A stretch of 64,000 nucleotides of DNA from Gordionus sp. m RMFG-2023 (GCF_954871325.1 NC_088775.1:55963561-56027560); one strand, 5' to 3'. Counted from the stretch's first letter, positions 1-11,955 are shown. Notes: generated by a model from the letters alone, not told the origin. Numbers and translations are program-made.

Positions 1-1664
1 TACATTTCCAGGAATAGATGACACTCATTACCTACTTAAGTCTCAAATTTTAACCAGTTTCACCATCAACTCCTACAGGACGTACTCACACATCTTCCTC
101 GCATGAAAGTTTGCATGCTACGATTATTTAAATATATATATGTTTTCTAATTCATGTTCAATTTTTTAGGAAGAATGACAATGTAACAAGTGTTATATTA
201 TGAAAAAATGAAAAATTTATTATTAACACCCATATTTTTATTATATAGAATCATAAATGTTAATATGATATTATATAAAATTTAATATAAATAAATTCTT
301 AATAAAATATAGCATAGCATACATAGTATAAAAGTAGTTCTGCTGAGAAACGTCATAGAGAAGTTATTATGTATAAATAATCGTAAAAATACATGATTAA
401 GAATGGGCTTATAAAAATTAAACGCCTTCTATAGTATAAAAATATTTTTTTCATTTTTTACTGGTTTTTATTTTACTTATGAAATTGTATCGCACTCTAA
501 TATTTTTCATACTCTAGAAAAAGTTTCATAAGAATTGATTTCAATTTTAGTTAGCAGGATTTTAAATTTTATTTTGGGAATAAGAGGTCTAGAAAATCTT
601 AAGAGTAATTTTTTACTTATATTTTCTAAAGATAAAAAGTATATTCTTTATTTTAATAGATTTGTTATATAAAATTGCGTAATTTTTAATTATTTATTAA
701 ATTAATGAAGACACTCGCAAAAAAGGGCAATTTTTCATGATTTAACCGTAAATATCTTCAAAAGTTTAAAAGCTAGGAGGCTAAAATTTTACTTGCCCAA
801 ATATAGATTACAATCTTAGTTTTATACGAATTTTAATCAAAATTGAAAGGGATCAGCCGAGAGTCGTATTTTTTAGATCGATTTGACATAGAATGACCCT
901 TATTACTATATTATAGACTCTATATCTACTAATTTAATTTTTATTACTTGTTTACATCATAAAAATATGAATCTCAACTCAATTAATAGAGTATAAAAGT
1001 AAAATTTTTACCTAAGCAATTGCAGATTACTATGGGATTTGTAGTGTACCTAGGCATTTGCAGTTTAGTCAACCCGTTATAATTATAATTAAAAAAATTA
1101 TTTTATATCAATTTTTCTTAATTTATTAAAAAGTTAAAAAAAAATTAAATAGAAATTTGTTATTTTATGTAAACTGTTTAATTTTTTTAGTATCAAATTA
1201 TTGAATGTTGAAATATATTTAAATAAGGGCAAATTGAGATAATTATAGAGATCCTTCCTTAAATAAAAATAATTATTGAGTTTATTATATTAAAAAATTC
1301 AAGATAATGGAGTATATAAAATTATTTTTAAATTTATCAATTAAAATTTTTTATTTAAAAATAAAATATTAATAATTATTTAAATTACAAGCAAAAAAGA
1401 AAATTGATTTAAATTGTGATTTTTATTCAAAAATCATTTTGATTGAATCATGTCAACCCTAAGTTTAAAATGGTTGTCGAAATTTCAACCCTACTCATAA
1501 AAATATTTTGCACAATTGCCCGGCTTGAAAATCATTTACTAACCAGTGCATATCAAAATTTTTCTCACCTTTTTTTTTATAAACTTAAATCAATTTAATT
1601 ATATAATAAATCTTAAATATTATTAAATATTTTTTATATAATTTATTACCAAATATGCATCAAG
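1..1664. other. A+T-rich intron or upstream sequence of the YPEL gene
   Basis: No reading frame, RNA gene or bounded repeat is recognisable here. The stretch ends at the acceptor of the first visible YPEL exon. The missing N-terminal YPEL exon, which should encode the first CxxC zinc pair, was looked for and not found, so it probably lies before the window. Confidence 0.55.
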
Positions 1665-1708
1665 TCATTTCAAGGGAGTCAAGGAAGAGCTTATCTATTC
1701 AACTCAGT
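1665..1708 (+). CDS. YPEL: Yippee-like protein, internal exon (first one in window)
   Basis: This 44-nt exon encodes SFQGSQGRAYLFNS plus two bases of the next codon, which is the invariant middle of YPEL1-4 proteins. It follows an AG acceptor at 1663-1664 and is followed by a strong donor GTAAGT at 1709. The split codon GT+T joins the next exon at 4782 to give NSVVNV, exactly as in the family. YPEL proteins are small zinc-binding nuclear and centrosomal proteins of about 120 residues with a CxxC-x52-CxxC Yippee fold. The start codon and first zinc pair are not in the window, so the gene is 5' partial. The exon is too short to stand out as an open frame and was recognised from the family sequence and splice sites. 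Confidence 0.93.
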
Positions 1709-4700
1709 GTAAGTCCTTATTATTATTATTAATCTAAACTTATCCAACAATGTTATTGCATGAAAAGTTTATATAATTTATTATCGATTATCATTTTGAC
1801 GACCTAACCTACTTGTATAAATATGTCAATAATCATTTATTTATATTGGGTTTGCAATTATTTATATAATAGTGAGTGTTATTTTACATTTGAAATATAA
1901 GTGTCTATAAGTATCATTTTCTCAAAAGTAACTAGTTATAATTACTAATTAAGATTTTATATTAGTTGTATTTTTTTCAAAGTTAACTCATTCATCTACA
2001 GTTACTTAATTATTATTTAAATAACTTGGATGTAGAAAATAATAACAAATATTTATTTTTTTGTACACAAAAACGAGGGAAAATAAGCCTACATATTTTA
2101 TCGAAATTTTAAAAATTAATTTTTAAAAGAAAATACAATAATAATGAAAATTTACATGATTAAAAGAAAAAAATAATGCTTTTTTATACAATATATTATT
2201 CTAAATGATTGCGATTAAAAACATTATTATTCAAATTAATTTTTTTTATTTTATTTGTGTATTATTGGAATCAGGATTGCCAGATTCATTCAAACAAAAA
2301 TTTGGAGAATTTAATTAAAATTTAAAAAAAGTGATTATTTTTTTATTTAAATGAATACATTTAAGGCTGTGTCCAAAGTATCAAAAAAATTTAATCGCAC
2401 AATTTGCGCAAATCTAGCGAAAAAAAAATATAAGCCATTTTTAATGGAAAATTAAAATTTTGGCCTAAATCATTTTTTGGTATTTATAGAAATTTGAAAA
2501 AATCATTTAGGTCAACATTTTAATTTTCCATTAAAAATGGCTTATATTTTTTTTTTCGCTAGATTTGCGCAAATTGCGCGATTAAATTTTTTTGATACTT
2601 TGGACACAGCCTAATATGCAATAGTTAAAGGAAGATCGTATTCGTATATTATTTTTTAAATATAAAATTAATAGATTAGACGCAAAATATTAAAAAAAAA
2701 ATAGTATATATTTTTATTTTCATTCATATTTTTCAGAAGATTTTATGTTATTGTTTATAATTTTATTTTTTGTTAAATATTCTCATATTCCTTTAAAATC
2801 TTTACAAGTATATTAAAATTATGTTTGATCATCAATTCCGCTTCTAAAGTTGATAAAGATATACGATAGTTGCCAGCATTAATATTCTGATTAAAAAATT
2901 AGAGAATCAATTTCAGCCCTCAGATATAGTATAGCTGATTTGGAATGTGGTTAAGCATCGTAAATGCCTGCAATCAATTTATGAGGCAGGCCATTTTTTT
3001 GATATTGATGATTCTGATCTATACCTTGAGATGAACCGTTTAATATCTCTGGAGATGTGGATAATTTAAATAGCCACCAACCGATCTAATTAAAAACCAT
3101 TGGCATAGCATATTAATTATGCTAGAAAGTATCCGTAGTGTTAACAAGATTCCTTTCATTAATATTCTAAATAAACTGGGAAAACAATCCTTAAAACTAT
3201 AACGAATTGGAGATATAATTGACGAACTGTACATATTAATAAATTTACTCAGAGAGTCAGTGGAATTTCTTTCCTCCTAAAAGGGATCAACAATAAATTT
3301 ACGGTCATTTCGCAGAAATGATAACTTATATATAAATCAATAAATCTAATTGCCCAGATATCATCTGCCTAAATAAAATGTGCGAAAAAAGCTTGACCAT
3401 AGGTTATCAATTACCGAACTTAAAGTATTTATTTCCTATTTGATCCGAGATTTTAAAATCTTAAAATTGTTTCAGAATATTTAAATTCGAATTCTGCAAC
3501 ATTATTACAATTTTTTATTAGACATTTAAAACTTAGAGCATTATAGAAAGGCACAGAATGAGATTCAAGTTGAAGATAATGGGCAAGCATCCTGTTCAAA
3601 GCTAGTAAAAATTTCCTCCAAGCTAGACTATAAAAAAATTAGCGATCTAGAACAAGAATGTTATTTTTTGCTCAACCAACATAATATTAGAATAGGATAC
3701 ACTAACTTTTTTGGAAAAAAGCAACTGGAACTTCCTAGACTTGTTAATTAGCTAGGAAGATTTTTTGTATACCAGCAACCAATACACCCAGCTTAGTAAT
3801 TTTCCATTGCTGGATTAATACTCAATGCATAAAGGTTTATGAAATCTTGATAAATGACAATTACAATTTTTAAATCTGATTTCTAATTTATTATATTTCT
3901 TACTTTATATTTTGCTTGCATTCCAAATTTATATTTAATTTGTTTTAATAACAATTAATAGAATATATTAAAAGTGACTCTGATCTGAGTAAAAATGCAA
4001 TTCCTTACGCTTTTTCTGAGAATGATAAAATACATAAATTTAAATAGGAGTGAGACAGGAAATAATTTAATAGATGAATTAAACTATATTAACAGCGCCT
4101 AAGTTAATTTTATAAAATGTAATACATTGAAATTCATTTTAAAAAGATGCGCCATGCGGATAAAAAATTTAAAAAGACAGCCGCCGTCAATTGAGGGTTC
4201 GGCGCACAGGTCTAATGATAATAAACATATTTCATGAGTTTCATCGTTTTAAATTTTTTCAAAATTATTTTTTTACCGGAAATGCAACGACATTGAAGAT
4301 AATTTTTAAATAATTTTTGTTTTCTTAAGGAGAATCTTAAGTGCTACAAAATGATATATAATTTGACTTTTGTCCAAAAATATTTTGAGATTCGCTGGAC
4401 TAGGAAAAGGTTCACATCGAACTTTGAAGTCTTATAACTCGGGATATATTTGAGCTGGAGCATTAAAATTTTGATTTGTATAAAAGATACCTGCTAATTA
4501 ATTGATAGAATTACCATATAGCAATAATGCTCGCAGGAGTAGAAAATTTTTCTTTCTTAATTTTCTGTCATGTCCGAGTCGTTCTTAGGCTTTAATAATG
4601 TAATAAAGTGTTTTATTAACTCTCCCTTAAGAATTATCTTGCTACAATATTTCAAAAAAATTGAATTTTATTCTTCAACAAATTCAATATTTTATTTAAA

Positions 4701-4781
4701 AATCAAAACAGATACTTACCTTTACTTGGAGTTTATTATTCCATATATTTTTTTTGTTTTTTTCTATTATAATCACCAAAG
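1709..4781 (+). other. YPEL intron, 3.1 kb
   Basis: The intron runs between GTAAGT at 1709 and AG at 4780-4781. It holds a PIF-type MITE (2365-2611) and otherwise A+T-rich sequence. A 64-codon frame on the - strand at 3040-3234 matches nothing I recognise. The open frame that starts at 4570 and runs into the next exon is intron translated by chance before the acceptor. Confidence 0.75.
2365..2611. mobile_element. PIF/Harbinger-type MITE, near-perfect hairpin
   Basis: The two halves of this 247-bp element are almost perfect reverse complements, with only a few mismatches over about 110 bp per arm. The ends are GGCTGTGTCC and GGACACAGCC and they are flanked on both sides by TAA (2362-2364 and 2612-2614). 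A 3-bp TWA duplication and GG-starting inverted ends are characteristic of PIF/Harbinger (Tourist-like) elements. It has no coding capacity and would depend on a transposase such as the Harbinger relative found at 39.4-44 kb, although the two sets of ends are not obviously alike. The near identity of the arms suggests a fairly recent insertion. Confidence 0.85.
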
Positions 4782-4890
4782 TGTCAATGTAGTTTGTGGT
4801 GCCGCCGAAGAAAGAGTTTTATTGACGGGACTTCACGCTGTAGCGGATATATTTTGCGAATGTTGTAAAACTACTCTCGGTTGGAAATAC
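4782..4890 (+). CDS. YPEL: Yippee-like protein, internal exon (second zinc pair)
   Basis: This 109-nt exon encodes [20 protein letters not shown] followed by [16 protein letters not shown]. That is the YPEL core, with the second zinc-binding CxxC present as C-E-C-C (most relatives have C-E-N-C). The acceptor AG lies at 4780-4781 and the donor GTAAGC at 4891. One base completes the codon begun in the exon at 1708, and the exon ends on a whole codon, matching the phase of the next exon at 17131. Differences from the usual sequence (VVCGA for VGCGP, F for Y) are mild. The reading frame is intact, so the gene is probably functional despite the transposons around it. Confidence 0.95.
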
Positions 4891-5139
4891 GTAAGCCTTA
4901 AATTAATGAAAAATAGATTAAAATTGATTGATTTTGAACTAGGATTATTTCGATATATCGGAATTATCGGGGCCGTTGAATGGGATAGGCCTGATATTTA
5001 AAAACCTATCCTTTATTTTAAATAATAAAATAATCACGTAATCAACTAAGGCTACGATTCATTTATTAAAAGTTTACATACAATGGAGTCTGCTCTAATC
5101 AATATCATTGGCCCTTGCATGACGGACTTTAATGTATCT

Positions 5140-5255
5140 CAGAGACCTGCAGAGGTACCATTTTGTAGTCAGTATATTTTTTTAAAAAAATTTTCAGGCC
5201 CGGCCCGGGTAAATTAAAAAAAATTAAATACTCGGGCCGGGCCTGCAGGTCTCTG
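5140..5255. mobile_element. Short GC-rich hAT-type MITE
   Basis: This 116-bp element has inverted ends CAGAGACCTGCAG and CTGCAGGTCTCTG and an exact 8-bp duplication ATGTATCT at 5132-5139 and 5256-5263. The interior holds the words GGCCCGGCCCGGG and CGGGCCGGGCC, very GC-rich for this window. The 8-bp duplication and CAG start point to hAT mobilisation. Related copies lie at 13555 and 23978. Confidence 0.85.
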
Positions 5256-5565
5256 ATGTATCTACATTGAATAAACTATCTGAAAATGGCATACGTGAGT
5301 TACATGATTAAACTAAATTTTTAAAATATTTTTAGGTCTGTACCAATATTAAATATCGATATCGCATCGGCACCGATATTGAACTTATAAAATTTTAACC
5401 GGTACCGATTTTTTACATATTTTTTTTATTCACATTTATTTTTGAACTAATTTCCCTTTCGCGAATAAATCTTTATAACTCAAAAAAGTGTGAAGGAAGG
5501 CGCGGGAAATTTTTAATATTATTTTTTTTAAATTAATTTTTTTTCGCAAGGTCTATAAGACGAGA

Positions 5566-6516
5566 GGCTGCACGAAAGGCTAAAAAATAATATTGAAAAT
5601 AAAAAAACAAAGAAAATAATTAATAAAAAATTTGATTGATTTATTCAGGGGTTCGAACCCGAACCCGGGAGAACAAAACCTAGGTTTTTGGGGAAAAATT
5701 TAAACCCACACCGAACCTGAACCCCGTTTATGAAATTTTCAAAACCCCGAACCGAACCCGGGAATTTTATTTGAATCCGGGTTCAGTGTATTGTTTAAAT
5801 TAATATAATATATTTGTATATAATTGTATATACAAATATTAATAATTTACTTAACAATTTATAATATTTTCAAATTTCCATTTAAGTGAAGTGTTAATAA
5901 ATTTCAAACAACTTAATTCATTTACTCCATTTTAAAATTTATTCTCAAAGATTCCTATTGGATTGTTAATAAATTTTAAACAATTAAATTCATTTACGCC
6001 ATTTATTTTTAATTTTTAACTTATTCTTAAAGATTATTAATTAGAGGAAAATGAAAGTGAACAAGTCAAAGTAAAAATGATTATATTCGATATTGTTAAT
6101 TTAAAGAAATACGTCTAAATAAATTTTTTATATCTATACATGACCATGCTTTGTATTTTTAACTATATTTTTTGCCTATAAATAAAATAAAAAATTTATT
6201 TTTTATACCAAATTTATGTCTAGTTTTTTAATTATGATTTAAATATAGAATATTTTTTTTAATTAAAAAATTCTTAAACCCGAGCTGAACCCGAAGCCAA
6301 ACCCGGGTTCAAAAATATTTCCCTGAACTTAACCCAAACCGAACCCACCTATTTTTTTAACCTTAAACCGAATCCGAACCCGGGCAAAAATTTTGCCGGG
6401 TTCGCATCTCTGGATTTATTGATTTCTTTACGAGAAATATATTATAACATTACATTATAATATATTTAAAAAATGGAAATTTTAAGATCTTTTCAATTTT
6501 TTTCTTTGATATAATT
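5566..6516. repeat. Dispersed repeat split by a hAT MITE (filled site)
   Basis: Sequence at 5566-5645 plus 6413-6516 matches 30991-31186 almost continuously (starting at GGCTGCA and ending near TTTGATATAAT). The copy at 31 kb lacks the 767-bp insertion and so is an empty paralogous site. The family is unknown and non-coding. Confidence 0.75.
5646..6412. mobile_element. hAT MITE with 'CCCGAACC' ends
   Basis: The element is 767 bp. It starts CAGGGGTTCGAACCCG, ends CGGGTTCGCATCTCTG, and is flanked by the exact 8-bp duplication GATTTATT (5638-5645 and 6413-6420). Both ends carry many copies of AACCCGAACC-like words, while the centre is A+T-rich and non-coding. The empty paralogous site at 31.0 kb carries a single GATTTATT, which confirms the boundaries. 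A second copy starts at 63751. Confidence 0.92.
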
Positions 6517-7604
6517 ATAGCGGTTTTAATTTAGTTTAATTATATTAATTTTTAAATTAAATTTTTGATTAAATTATATTTGGTCATGAGTTTATAAAAC
6601 AGTTTTAAAAATATGGAATTTTTGAAATTTATTTTTATTCTATTTAAATTTTTAAGTTTTTTTCACAACTAAATTGATAGTAAGTATAGAGATATTGTAA
6701 GCTGGATTAAGAAGTAAATGAAAAATATAAATTTAATGATATATTTTTTTCGTTTTTGGTTCGAAAATTTTTTTTGTCGCGAAAACATTCGGAGAGAAAA
6801 GGCTAACATTTTATTGTATTCAGAATTAAATTTATTATAGCTTAGATGTATTTTTTTAAGTTTTCGGTTCGAAAATTTTTTTTTGTCGAGAAATCATTCA
6901 GAGGGAAAAGGCTAACAATAGAACGTAATTTCAAATATTGTTATTTCATTGTATTCAGAATTAAATTTCCTATCTAAATGCTTAGACATATTTTTTACGC
7001 TTTCGGTTCGAAAAATATTTTTTTTGTCGCGAAAACATTAAGAGGGAAAAGGTTAACATTTTAAACGTAATTTCAAATATTTTTATATCATTGTACTCAG
7101 ATTTAAATTTCTTATCTAAAAATGCTTAGATATATTTTTTTACGTTTTCGGTTCGAAATATGTTTTTTTGTCGCGAAAACGTTAAGAGGGAAAAGGCAAA
7201 CATTTTAACCGTAATTTCAAATATTTTTATATGCAACTTAATATAAACGATATCAAAATAAAATAAAATATGAAATTTTTAAAAATTTAAAATAATTTGT
7301 ATTTGTACAAATATATGACATATTTTATTATATTCTCTATATTAAATGTTAATTTTTAAATAATAATATTTTATCATATTTGTATATGAATTTTAATGAA
7401 AAATTGAAGTTTTTATATCATTATACTTTTTTTAAAAAATCTTAAATATTTCTATTTTATTTGAATAATGAAGAAAAAATATAATATATACATATATATA
7501 TAATTAAAGTTTTAATTTATATTAATATAATATATAATAATAAACAGTAATAAGTAGAAAAAACAAAAAGAGAGGGGGGGGGGCGGTCACAAAAAGTATT
7601 GAGT

Positions 7605-7826
7605 TTAAAACAAATCATCTTGTGGGATGAGGCTGCCTATGAAGCTAATATAATTTGCCTTGTATATCACTATGGCGAGTCTTTGTCTTAAGAAGAAGCC
7701 TTCGCGAGGTTCACCCGTTAGTTGATGAACGTGAGAGCCAAGTTCCTTGAAAAAAGATAAGGCACATTTCCCAAAAGTTGTAAGGGTTGTGGAAATGATG
7801 GAAATGAAAAGGTATTTTTGAATCAA
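7605..7826 (-). pseudogene. R2-like LINE, C-terminal ORF fragment
   Basis: The frame contains FGKCALSFFKELGSHVHQLTGEPREG, then FFLRQRLAIVIYKANYISFIGSL (each quoted only in part). This is the extreme C-terminus of the polyproteins of REL-endonuclease LINEs, the piece that follows the endonuclease domain. It represents the same family as the element at 28.1-31.0 kb but a different region of the protein. On the sense (-) strand it is followed by a short 3' region with a C-tract (G-tract near 7572 on the + strand). The upstream part is missing and is replaced by the hAT-type element starting at 7865. This is a dead fragment in a YPEL intron. Confidence 0.7.
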
Positions 7827-7864
7827 ACATTTAATATTCTTGAGAAAAATGAGTCATTTAAAAT

Positions 7865-8641
7865 CAGGGTTGTGCATTTGATTGGTCAATTACGTTTCGG
7901 TCAATTGACTGATATTTGACCGGTCAAATGTGGTCAAATTCAAATATATGTTTTTTTAAGTTAATATTAACTTTATTTTGAATATAATAGTAAAATGAAT
8001 CTATAATATTAATTTTTTAAATTCATTGTCATTCATTAACTAACATGTAGCTATATTTAGCAGAGTCTTGTTCTGATTCATATTCAATATTAACATTTTC
8101 TATAATATTTTTTAATCAATTTTCCTGATGTCTTAGATCTTCAATCGATTTCTATTTTCATAAGAATATTAACCCAAATCGACCTATTTCTTTCTAAAGA
8201 AGAAGTAGAACTAGGAATTGTTAGTCTCTGGGCATGGTAGACAAAGTTTAATCTATTAACTTGAGGTCGGAATTGATTGTTTCTGGAAATTACTAATTTC
8301 CACATAATTTGCTATATTAAACATGCTGTTTTTGCTTCTGAAATTAATTATATCACTTAAAATATTTTGGTCATCACTACCTTGTAAAATAGCTAATTCT
8401 TGAATTATATCACATACTTCATTAATTTCACTGCTAGTGAGTTCTCCTCTTGATATTGTGGACCCAAATTAGCAAACATTGTGATCACATGTATTTACAT
8501 CGTTTTTCCCTTTTTTAAACATATTTTTAATTCATTTTTCATTTAAATTTTTTAGAGTATTTGACCGTATTTGACAGGTCAAATACTCCTCCGGTCAATT
8601 GACTGAATTTGACTGGTCAATTGACCGACTTGCCAACCCTG
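7865..8641. mobile_element. hAT-type element, GGTCAA-rich ends
   Basis: The ends CAGGGTTGTGCATTTGATTGG and GACTTGCCAACCCTG are imperfect inverted repeats rich in GGTCAATTGACC-like words. The A+T-rich interior resembles the left part of the element at 20146-26388. No matching 8-bp duplication is visible (TTTAAAAT against CATAGCTA), so the flanks may have been rearranged. No intact frame is present. Confidence 0.6.
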
Positions 8642-9266
8642 CATAGCTAAATATTCTGAAATTTCTCATTGTACTTAAAATTAAATTTCCTATCTAAAAA
8701 TGCTTAGATATATTTTATACGTTTCCGGTTCGAAAAAAATAGTTTTGTCGCGAAAACATTAAGAGGTAAAAGGCTTTAAACGTAAATCTGTGACTGTGTA
8801 AAGAAGTAAATAATAAAATTCAAAAATTCAAAAATTTAGAAAAGTTAAAAAATTATAATAAACAAATAAATATTTAAAAGGATTTTTAAAAAATTTCAAT
8901 ATACATTATAAGAAATGAAATTTTAAAAATATTCTCATATACAATATAAAAAACTACTCGGTTCAAAAAATATTTTTTTTGTCGCGAAAACTATCAGAGG
9001 AAAAAAAGGCTAACATTTTAAACGTAATTTCAAATATTTTTATATCATTGAACTCAGAATTAAATTCTCTATCTAAATACGCCTAGATTTATTTTTTTAC
9101 GTTTCGGTTCAAAAAATATTTTTTTTGTCGCGAAAACTATCAGGGAAAAGGCTAATATTTTAAACATAATTTCTATAATTTTTATATCATTGAACTCACA
9201 ATTAAATTCCCTATCTAAATACGCTTAGAAATATTTTTTTAATTATAGCATGGGTAGGGTATAAAT

Positions 9267-9601
9267 TAGTGATCTGCATCGGACCTAATTTTTCAAGCCC
9301 GGCCCGAAATTTTTTTAAAAAAAGTTTTGCCGGCCCGAACCCAAAAAATTTAGCGACCTGGCCCGGCCCGAATTTATTTAAATATAAAAATTAATTTTTA
9401 TAATTACTCAAAATAAAAGACATATGTTATATGTCGTTTAGTTTCAATAAATAAAATCAAATTTTATTTTCCATAAAAAATTCTATATAAAATTAATAAA
9501 TTTAGATATATTTAAAAAAATTCCAAGGTTCGACCCGACCCGGCCCGAATTTTTTAAAAAATATTTGGCCCGGCCCGAACCCGTAACTTTGCAGATCTCT
9601 A
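9267..9601 (+). mobile_element. GC-rich hAT-type MITE (TAGWGATCTGCA ends)
   Basis: About 335 bp starting TAGTGATCTGCA and ending TGCAGATCTCTA, with GGCCCGGCCCGAA words at both ends and an A+T centre containing AAAGACATATGTTATATGTC. Flanks share ATAAAT but not a clean 8-bp duplication. Relatives lie at 26542, 26998 and 57822; the one at 26998 shows an exact 8-bp duplication, which gives the family assignment. Confidence 0.7.
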
Positions 9602-9939
9602 ATAAATAATATAAAATAATAATTTATAAAATTCAATATGATAATAAATAAAAAATATAAAAAATGAATCAATCCTTTTTTTATGTTATTTTTTTATAGC
9701 TGATTCCGATTATTTAATATCCATAGTCTTTTTTTTTTAAATTAATATTTTTAAAGTAGGTGTTATACTCAAAATGATTAAGCAACTTGTGAATGAGTTT
9801 TGCCTAAATAACAATTATTATCATCAGGAATACAATATTTTTGCAATTTCATAATGCGGGTAGAAAAAAAACACGATTCTGCCATACCGATGCAATATGT
9901 GTCGTAGATCTTTTTTAATTGTGAGATCTTCCTTTTGGC

Positions 9940-10461
9940 TTGAGCCTCAGTCAATTTTTGACTCAAAAACAAGCTGAATTTAGGGCTAAGTCGGCTTGGC
10001 TCAGACGTTTAAAAATAAATTTGGCTCAAAGGTCAGCTTGAGCCAAGTCATGAGCCGACTAGAGCTAGCCGACTAATTTGGCTCAAAGAGTAGGCTTGAG
10101 TCAATTTTCGACTCAAAAACTAGATGAGTTTAGGGCTAAGCCGTTTAACAACACTAATCTCAAATAAATAAATTTTGGCTTAAAAGACGGCTTGAGGCAA
10201 CTCCTTAGCCGGCTTGAGCCAGCCAATTAAAATGGCTCAATGAGGAGGCTAGAACCTTAGTCAATTTTCGACTCAAAAACTGGCTGAGTTTAGGACTAAG
10301 CCGGCTTGGCTCAGCCGTTTAGCAACACCAACACTAATCTCAAATAAATAAATTTCGCCTCAATAATCGGCTTGAGTGAGCCAACGGCTGATCCTGAGCC
10401 GAATTTTTGACTCAAAAACTGGCTGAGTTTTTAGTTAAGCCGGCTTGGCTCAGCCGTTTAC
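9940..10461. repeat. Tandem array, ~150-180-bp unit, four partial units
   Basis: The block 'gtcaatttttcgactcaaaa' plus CTGAGTTTAGGGCTAAGCCGG and GGCTTGGCTCAGCCGTTTA-like words recurs near 9950, 10103, 10262 and 10400, with GGCTTGAG/GAGCCAA words between. Units are diverged by indels. It is GC-richer than the surroundings and non-coding; the short - strand frame ending at 9972 runs into it by chance. Confidence 0.7.
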
Positions 10462-11059
10462 TATATTAAATGCTATTAAGTTAGGACTATAATTTTTTTT
10501 AAAAATAGAGTATATTATTTATAAATTTTAAAAAGGCGTGTTCTATATTGCGTGCTACCAAGTGGACTATTAAATCAAATACTAGATAATTAAGCAATTT
10601 ATTTGAATAAACATATTATATAAACTGATAATATAGATATATATATAATATTAAGGAATAACATAAATAGTTCAATATAAATTTATATCATTTAAAAATT
10701 TAATTAATTTTCTTAAATTTAACATATTTTTAATATTACGAAAAAGAATATTCACACATATATATATATAAATGAGAGGAAGATTTTCTTCCAGTTCTAG
10801 GGATATTCGCCTTAAGATCCTTCCATAAACATTCAATACGTTGAGTATGTACGATATATCATTTGGGTCTATAAAGTTTCTGCTGTGACCGAGTAATGAT
10901 CATATCCATTTCATTAAGATTGTTATAACTTGAAAAAAAAAAAAAATTTTACGATTTATACGATCACATATTTATTATTTTTTAATAAAAAAAATATTAA
11001 ACAAGTGTTTCTTCGAAACACTCCCTTTTCTCTCTTAGTTTTTTAATATATTATTTGTT

Positions 11060-11445
11060 TTCATGGTATTATAAAAATAAAATCGCTAAAAATGAGAATT
11101 TCTCTTATATTTCCTAGAAAGTTTTTAAAGTAAATTTGAAATTAATATTATTAGATGCTAAAGTATAAACACTTGTATTTAAGTTGAGCTATAAGAAAAA
11201 TTACTAAAAAATAGTGGAAATATTATCATTGCTCCCAATTTGATTACCAATTTGGGAATCAAACTGAGAATAAGGATATCCTCAATTTTGAGGGTTTTTT
11301 TTGAAAATTCTCAACTTAAATAAAAGCGTTTACTCCCCTAGAATCTATTTATATTAATTTCAAATTTACTTTAAAAGTTTTCAAGGAGATATAAGTGAGA
11401 TTCCCAATTTTTAGCGATATCTTTTTTATATTTATATAATAACTA
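11060..11445. repeat. Imperfect inverted repeat, ~120-bp arms
   Basis: The left arm (about 11060-11200) and right arm (about 11300-11445) are reverse complements through ATCGCTAAAAAT, TTTAAAGTAAATTTGAAATT and ATTTAAGTTGAG blocks, separated by about 100 bp. The overall shape is that of an old MITE. No target duplication or family-diagnostic end was found. A + strand transcript would fold into a long hairpin. Confidence 0.6.
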
Positions 11446-11618
11446 GTTGATAACCCGTCAAGAATGACGGTAATAATAAAATCTTCAACTATTATATTAA
11501 TTTTTTTTAAAATAAATATTTTTTTATATAAAATAAATGACAAATTTTAGTGATTATTTATTCATTTTATTAAATTTAGCGTAAAATATATGAAATTGTA
11601 ATAAAAAATGTAGTGTAG

Positions 11619-11955
11619 ATATTGATAAATTGGTATTGTATGTCATTTCCAGAGTTTAAATATTGTTGTTGAGATAAAATTTTTATACTGGCATATTTTG
11701 GGGTGGTAATATAAGATAAATGTATTGGCTAAATATAATTTAAATTTATTTGTTATATCTAAATTATAATAAGTATTTAGGATTAGTGAGGGAGATTAAT
11801 TTTCTGGCATGAGAAGATATTGATGAACAGGTATTTTATACTATTTGCAGAGCTCCCATATTGTGGTTGAGATGAAAAAAAATTTTACTACCATATTTTG
11901 GAGTGGTAAGTAATTTAAATTTATTTGTTAAATCTAAATTGTAATATAAAAATTT
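11619..11955 (+). repeat. Diverged tandem duplication, ~185 bp
   Basis: Two neighbouring blocks share GATATTGAT, the ATATTGT.GTTGAGAT region, CATATTTTGG.GTGGTAA and AATTTAAATTTATTTGTTA. Spacing is about 185 bp and divergence is moderate. Non-coding. Confidence 0.55.

Larger units (their letters stand above)
6738..9245 (+). repeat. ~140-bp satellite array, interrupted
   Basis: Seven or eight units share the core GGTTCGAAAAATATTTTTTT followed by GTCGCGAAAAC, then a GGGAAAAGGCTAACATTT block and TTAAATTTCCTATCTAAA. Units begin near 6738, 6844, 6985, 7129, ~8650, ~8950 and 9087, with spacing of roughly 105-145 bp. Between 7233 and 8641 the array is broken by a LINE fragment and a hAT-type element. 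The sequence is non-coding and units differ by many substitutions, so the array is not recent. Confidence 0.8.

Noticed and set aside
60-120. Possible first YPEL exon (a short YRTYSHIFLA-like reading resembling HRTYSCIHCRAH)
   Set aside because: The similarity is brief, the zinc cysteines are missing, a stop follows at once and there is no suitable donor.
4570-4781. N-terminal part of the frame that runs into the YPEL exon
   Set aside because: It is upstream of a good AG acceptor, has A+T-driven composition and does not resemble the YPEL N-terminus; it is intron.
7865-8641. Clean hAT insertion with target duplication
   Set aside because: The ends are right for the family but the flanking 8-mers differ, so only the element, not a datable insertion, is claimed.
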